A stretch of 14,894 nucleotides of DNA. Source: an uncultured Erysipelotrichaceae bacterium (lineage in GTDB: Bacteria; Bacillota_I; Bacilli_A; Erysipelotrichales; Erysipelotrichaceae). Each line of letters opens with the position of its first letter. The first letter of the stretch is position 1. Of the stretch, positions 13,311 through 14,894 are shown in pieces. The stretch is taken from NCBI GenBank assembly GCA_937957895.1, contig CALFEZ010000298.1:1-14894 (forward strand), read 5' to 3'. The translations under genes and the position numbers were made by a program. Below the pieces are notes generated by a model that worked only from the letters and a program-made list of their open reading frames with translations, was not told the DNA's origin and ran no database searches.

Positions 13311-13811
13311 ATGAAACTATACATAAGACAGAAGATGTTCACCCTCAAGGATCGTTTTACGGTCAAGGATCAGGATCAGCAGGACATCTTTACGGTGGAG
13401 GGGAAGTTTCTTAGCATCGGCAAGAAACTGACGGTCTTTGATCCATCGGGAGCTCAGGTCATCTACCTGGAACAGAAAGTGTTCAGCTTTCTGCCGAAAG
13501 TGGATGTTTACTTTGATGGTCAGTTGGTGTTCACCATCAAAAAGAAGCTGACGTTCTTACGTCAAAGCTATGTGCTTGAAGGAGACACATGGACCGTGGA
13601 AGGCGACTTTTGGGCTCATCAGTACCAAGTATTGGATGGACCGGATGTCATAGCCAGGATCTCAAAGGCTTTCATCAGCTGGGGAGACTATTATGAAGTG
13701 GACATCAAAAGTGATCAGGATGTCAGAAAAGTGCTTGCGATCGTGCTTGCGATCGATATCGCAATGGCAGCGGCTCAAAAGACAACAAGTAACGCAACCC
13801 CTAGTAGTTAG
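13311..13811 (+). CDS. LURP-one-related / YxjI-like protein
   Basis: This 166-residue protein begins MKLYIRQKMFTLKDRF, a hallmark of the LURP-one-related (YxjI) family. It continues with repeated short beta-strand units: VEGKFLSIGKKL, VYFDGQLVFTIKKKL, VEGDFWAHQYQVLDG and ISKAFISWGDYYEVDI. The fold is a tubby/scramblase-like 12-strand barrel with a hydrophobic C-terminal helix (about 145-158, VLAIVLAIDIAMAAA). The family is widespread but its bacterial function is unknown; a link to membrane lipids is suggested only by fold. AGGAGG lies 6 nt before the ATG. Residues VLAIVLAI in the helix are encoded by an exact 12-bp tandem repeat. The gene shares a divergent promoter region with the LiaF-like gene. 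No clear terminator follows. Confidence 0.88.
   Translation: MKLYIRQKMFTLKDRFTVKDQDQQDIFTVEGKFLSIGKKLTVFDPSGAQVIYLEQKVFSFLPKVDVYFDGQLVFTIKKKLTFLRQSYVLEGDTWTVEGDFWAHQYQVLDGPDVIARISKAFISWGDYYEVDIKSDQDVRKVLAIVLAIDIAMAAAQKTTSNATPSS
13731..13754 (+). repeat. Exact 12-bp tandem duplication
   Basis: GTGCTTGCGATC occurs twice in tandem (13731-13742 and 13743-13754), in frame inside the C-terminal helix of the LURP-one-like gene, encoding VLAI twice. Confidence 0.9.
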
Positions 13812-13832
13812 CCAATTTTTTCACGTTTTGAT

Positions 13833-13861
13833 TTGCCAAACAAGTGGTTACTATGTATAAT
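13833..13861 (+). promoter_or_regulatory. Promoter of the cold-shock gene
   Basis: TTGCCA (13833-13838), a 17-nt spacer and TATAAT (13856-13861) form a near-consensus promoter. The leader would be only about 35 nt, much shorter than the long thermosensor leader of E. coli cspA. Confidence 0.78.
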
Positions 13862-13902
13862 GAAGTATGTAGCAGGTCTACGGAAAGGAATCAGTTTAGT
13901 TA

Positions 13903-14100
13903 ATGCAAGGAAAAGTAAAGAAGTTTAACAAAGAAAAGGGATACGGTTTCATCAAACTGGAAGATGATCGCGATGTATTCTTCCACTACTCACAGTTGGT
14001 GATGGAAGGCTATAAAACGATCGAAGAAGATGCTGAAGTCGAATTCGAACTTGTTCACGGCGAGCGTGGCTTACAAGCACATAATATTGTAAAGCTATAA
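13903..14100 (+). CDS. Cold-shock-domain protein (CspA/CspB family)
   Basis: This 65-residue single OB-fold protein binds single-stranded RNA and DNA and acts as an RNA chaperone. RNP1 is KGYGFIKL (12-19) and RNP2 is DVFFHYSQL (24-32), with the aromatic residues Phe16, Phe26, Phe27 and His28 in place. The C-terminus, GERGLQAHNIVKL, is typical. The start is the only reasonable ATG; AAAGGA (13884-13889) lies a rather long 13 nt upstream. The gene stands alone, with its own promoter and terminator, between the LURP-one-like gene and secA. Length is normal. Confidence 0.96.
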   Translation: MQGKVKKFNKEKGYGFIKLEDDRDVFFHYSQLVMEGYKTIEEDAEVEFELVHGERGLQAHNIVKL

Positions 14101-14108
14101 TCACTGAA

Positions 14109-14137
14109 AAAAAGTTGGGAAACCCAACTTTTTATTT
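14109..14137 (+). terminator. Intrinsic terminator after the cold-shock gene
   Basis: A perfect 11-bp stem (AAAAAGTTGGG at 14109-14119 with its complement at 14123-14133) closes an AAA loop and is followed by ATTTT. Confidence 0.92.
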
Positions 14138-14139
14138 TG

Positions 14140-14148
14140 TGATAGAAT
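14140..14148 (+). promoter_or_regulatory. Possible extended -10 promoter of secA
   Basis: TGATAGAAT has a TG one base before a TAGAAT hexamer (14143-14148), directly after the cold-shock terminator. There is no usable -35 box because that position is inside the terminator stem. The start would lie only a few bases before the GGAGG ribosome site (14156-14160), so this is tentative. Confidence 0.35.
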
Positions 14149-14166
14149 AGTGACTGGAGGATATCT

Positions 14167-14894
14167 ATGGCAAATGTATTAACGTCACTTTTCAATTTCG
14201 ATAAAAAGAGATTGAAAGAAATCGAAAAGCTGGCACAGCAAGTCGATGATTTAAAAGATCGATACAAAGCAATGTCGGATGATGAGCTCAAAGCCCAGAC
14301 CGACATTTTGAAACAACGTCTAAAAAATGAAACCTTGGATGACATCCTGTATGATGCGTTTGCGGTAGCAAGAGAAGCTGCCGTGCGGGTCATCGGAGAA
14401 TATCCTTATTTTGTTCAGGTAATGGGTGGTATCGTCCTTCATCAAGGGGATATCGCTGAAATGAAGACGGGGGAAGGGAAAACCTTGACCTCGGTCTTGC
14501 CGGTGTATCTCAATGCTCTTCAAGGTGAAGGAGTCCATGTCGTTACCGTCAACGAGTACCTCGCTCAGCGTGATGCCGAATGGATGGGTGCCATCCACCG
14601 GTTTTTGGGGCTTACTGTCGGTGTCAACTTGCGCATCAAGTCTCCCGCACAAAAACGCGAGGCTTACGAATGCGATGTGACCTATACGACCAATGCCGAA
14701 ATCGGCTTTGATTATCTTCGTGATAACATGGTTACCAACGTCAAAGACAGAGTACTGCGCAAACTAAGTTACGCCTTGGTGGATGAGGTCGACTCCATCT
14801 TGATCGATGAATCGCGCACCCCGCTGATCATCTCCGGCGGACAAAAACAAACAGCCAACCTGTATCAACAAAGTGATCGCTTTGTCAAACGATT
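14167..14894 (+). CDS. secA: Protein translocase ATPase SecA (3' end cut by the window)
   Basis: SecA is the ATPase that drives secreted proteins through the SecYEG channel. The window holds the first 242 residues of about 800. The N-terminus (MANVLTSLF, then a helical region) is typical. Walker A is MKTGEGKT (99-106). The DEAD-box Walker B is DEVDS (206-210), followed by ILIDESRTPLIISG, where most homologues have DEART, a conservative Ala-to-Ser change. TTNAEIGFDYLRDNM is another invariant SecA block. GGAGG lies 6 nt before the ATG. No stop codon is seen before the right edge, so the gene is incomplete here rather than broken. Confidence 0.97.
   Translation, partial: MANVLTSLFNFDKKRLKEIEKLAQQVDDLKDRYKAMSDDELKAQTDILKQRLKNETLDDILYDAFAVAREAAVRVIGEYPYFVQVMGGIVLHQGDIAEMKTGEGKTLTSVLPVYLNALQGEGVHVVTVNEYLAQRDAEWMGAIHRFLGLTVGVNLRIKSPAQKREAYECDVTYTTNAEIGFDYLRDNMVTNVKDRVLRKLSYALVDEVDSILIDESRTPLIISGGQKQTANLYQQSDRFVKR

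Overview
The window looks like a low-to-moderate G+C, Gram-positive-type (Bacillota) chromosome from an anaerobic fermenter. The evidence is consensus sigma-A-like promoters and strong AGGAGG ribosome sites, a LicT-type PTS antiterminator with its RNA target, an [FeFe]-hydrogenase operon, CadC/CadA, and secA. UGA is used as a stop (ends of hydC, hydB and cadC), so the code is not the Mycoplasma one. An Erysipelotrichia or Izemoplasma-like relative is my guess from overall flavour only. The first 48 bases are Illumina adapter, not genome, so position 49 is a real contig end.

Positions 49-5302 hold a PTS sugar-uptake locus. Two paralogous TIM-barrel-like proteins of unknown function (probably DUF7916) are transcribed divergently. 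The rightward one heads an operon with a BglG/LicT-family antiterminator, a glucose-type PTS IIA and a PTS IIBC permease. A consensus promoter is followed by a RAT (ribonucleic antiterminator) overlapping an intrinsic terminator, so the operon should be induced by its own antiterminator. No glycosidase is present, so the unknown protein is the only candidate metabolic enzyme. This part is visibly more A+T-rich than what follows.

Positions 5303-6014 hold a single helix-hairpin-helix (DUF4332-like) gene with its own promoter and terminator. Positions 6016-9625 hold a tight hydC-hydB-hydA operon for a trimeric NAD-linked [FeFe]-hydrogenase. Its HydB is the short form without extra iron-sulphur domains, and its leader carries a Rex-like site and a potential long stem.

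Positions 9623-12246 hold a metal-responsive cadC-cadA pair (ArsR/CadC repressor and P1B-type Cd/Zn/Pb ATPase), with a repressor operator just after the -10 box. The gene-poor stretch 12247-12644 contains the most intriguing feature: on the minus strand a promoter, an 11-bp hairpin carrying an eight-C single-stranded run and a strong terminator together look like an undescribed C-rich small RNA of about 88 nt. A cre-like box lies upstream of it.

Positions 12645-14100 hold a divergent pair, a membrane-anchored LiaF/toastrack-like protein and a LURP-one/YxjI-like protein, followed by a cold-shock protein. The window ends inside secA.
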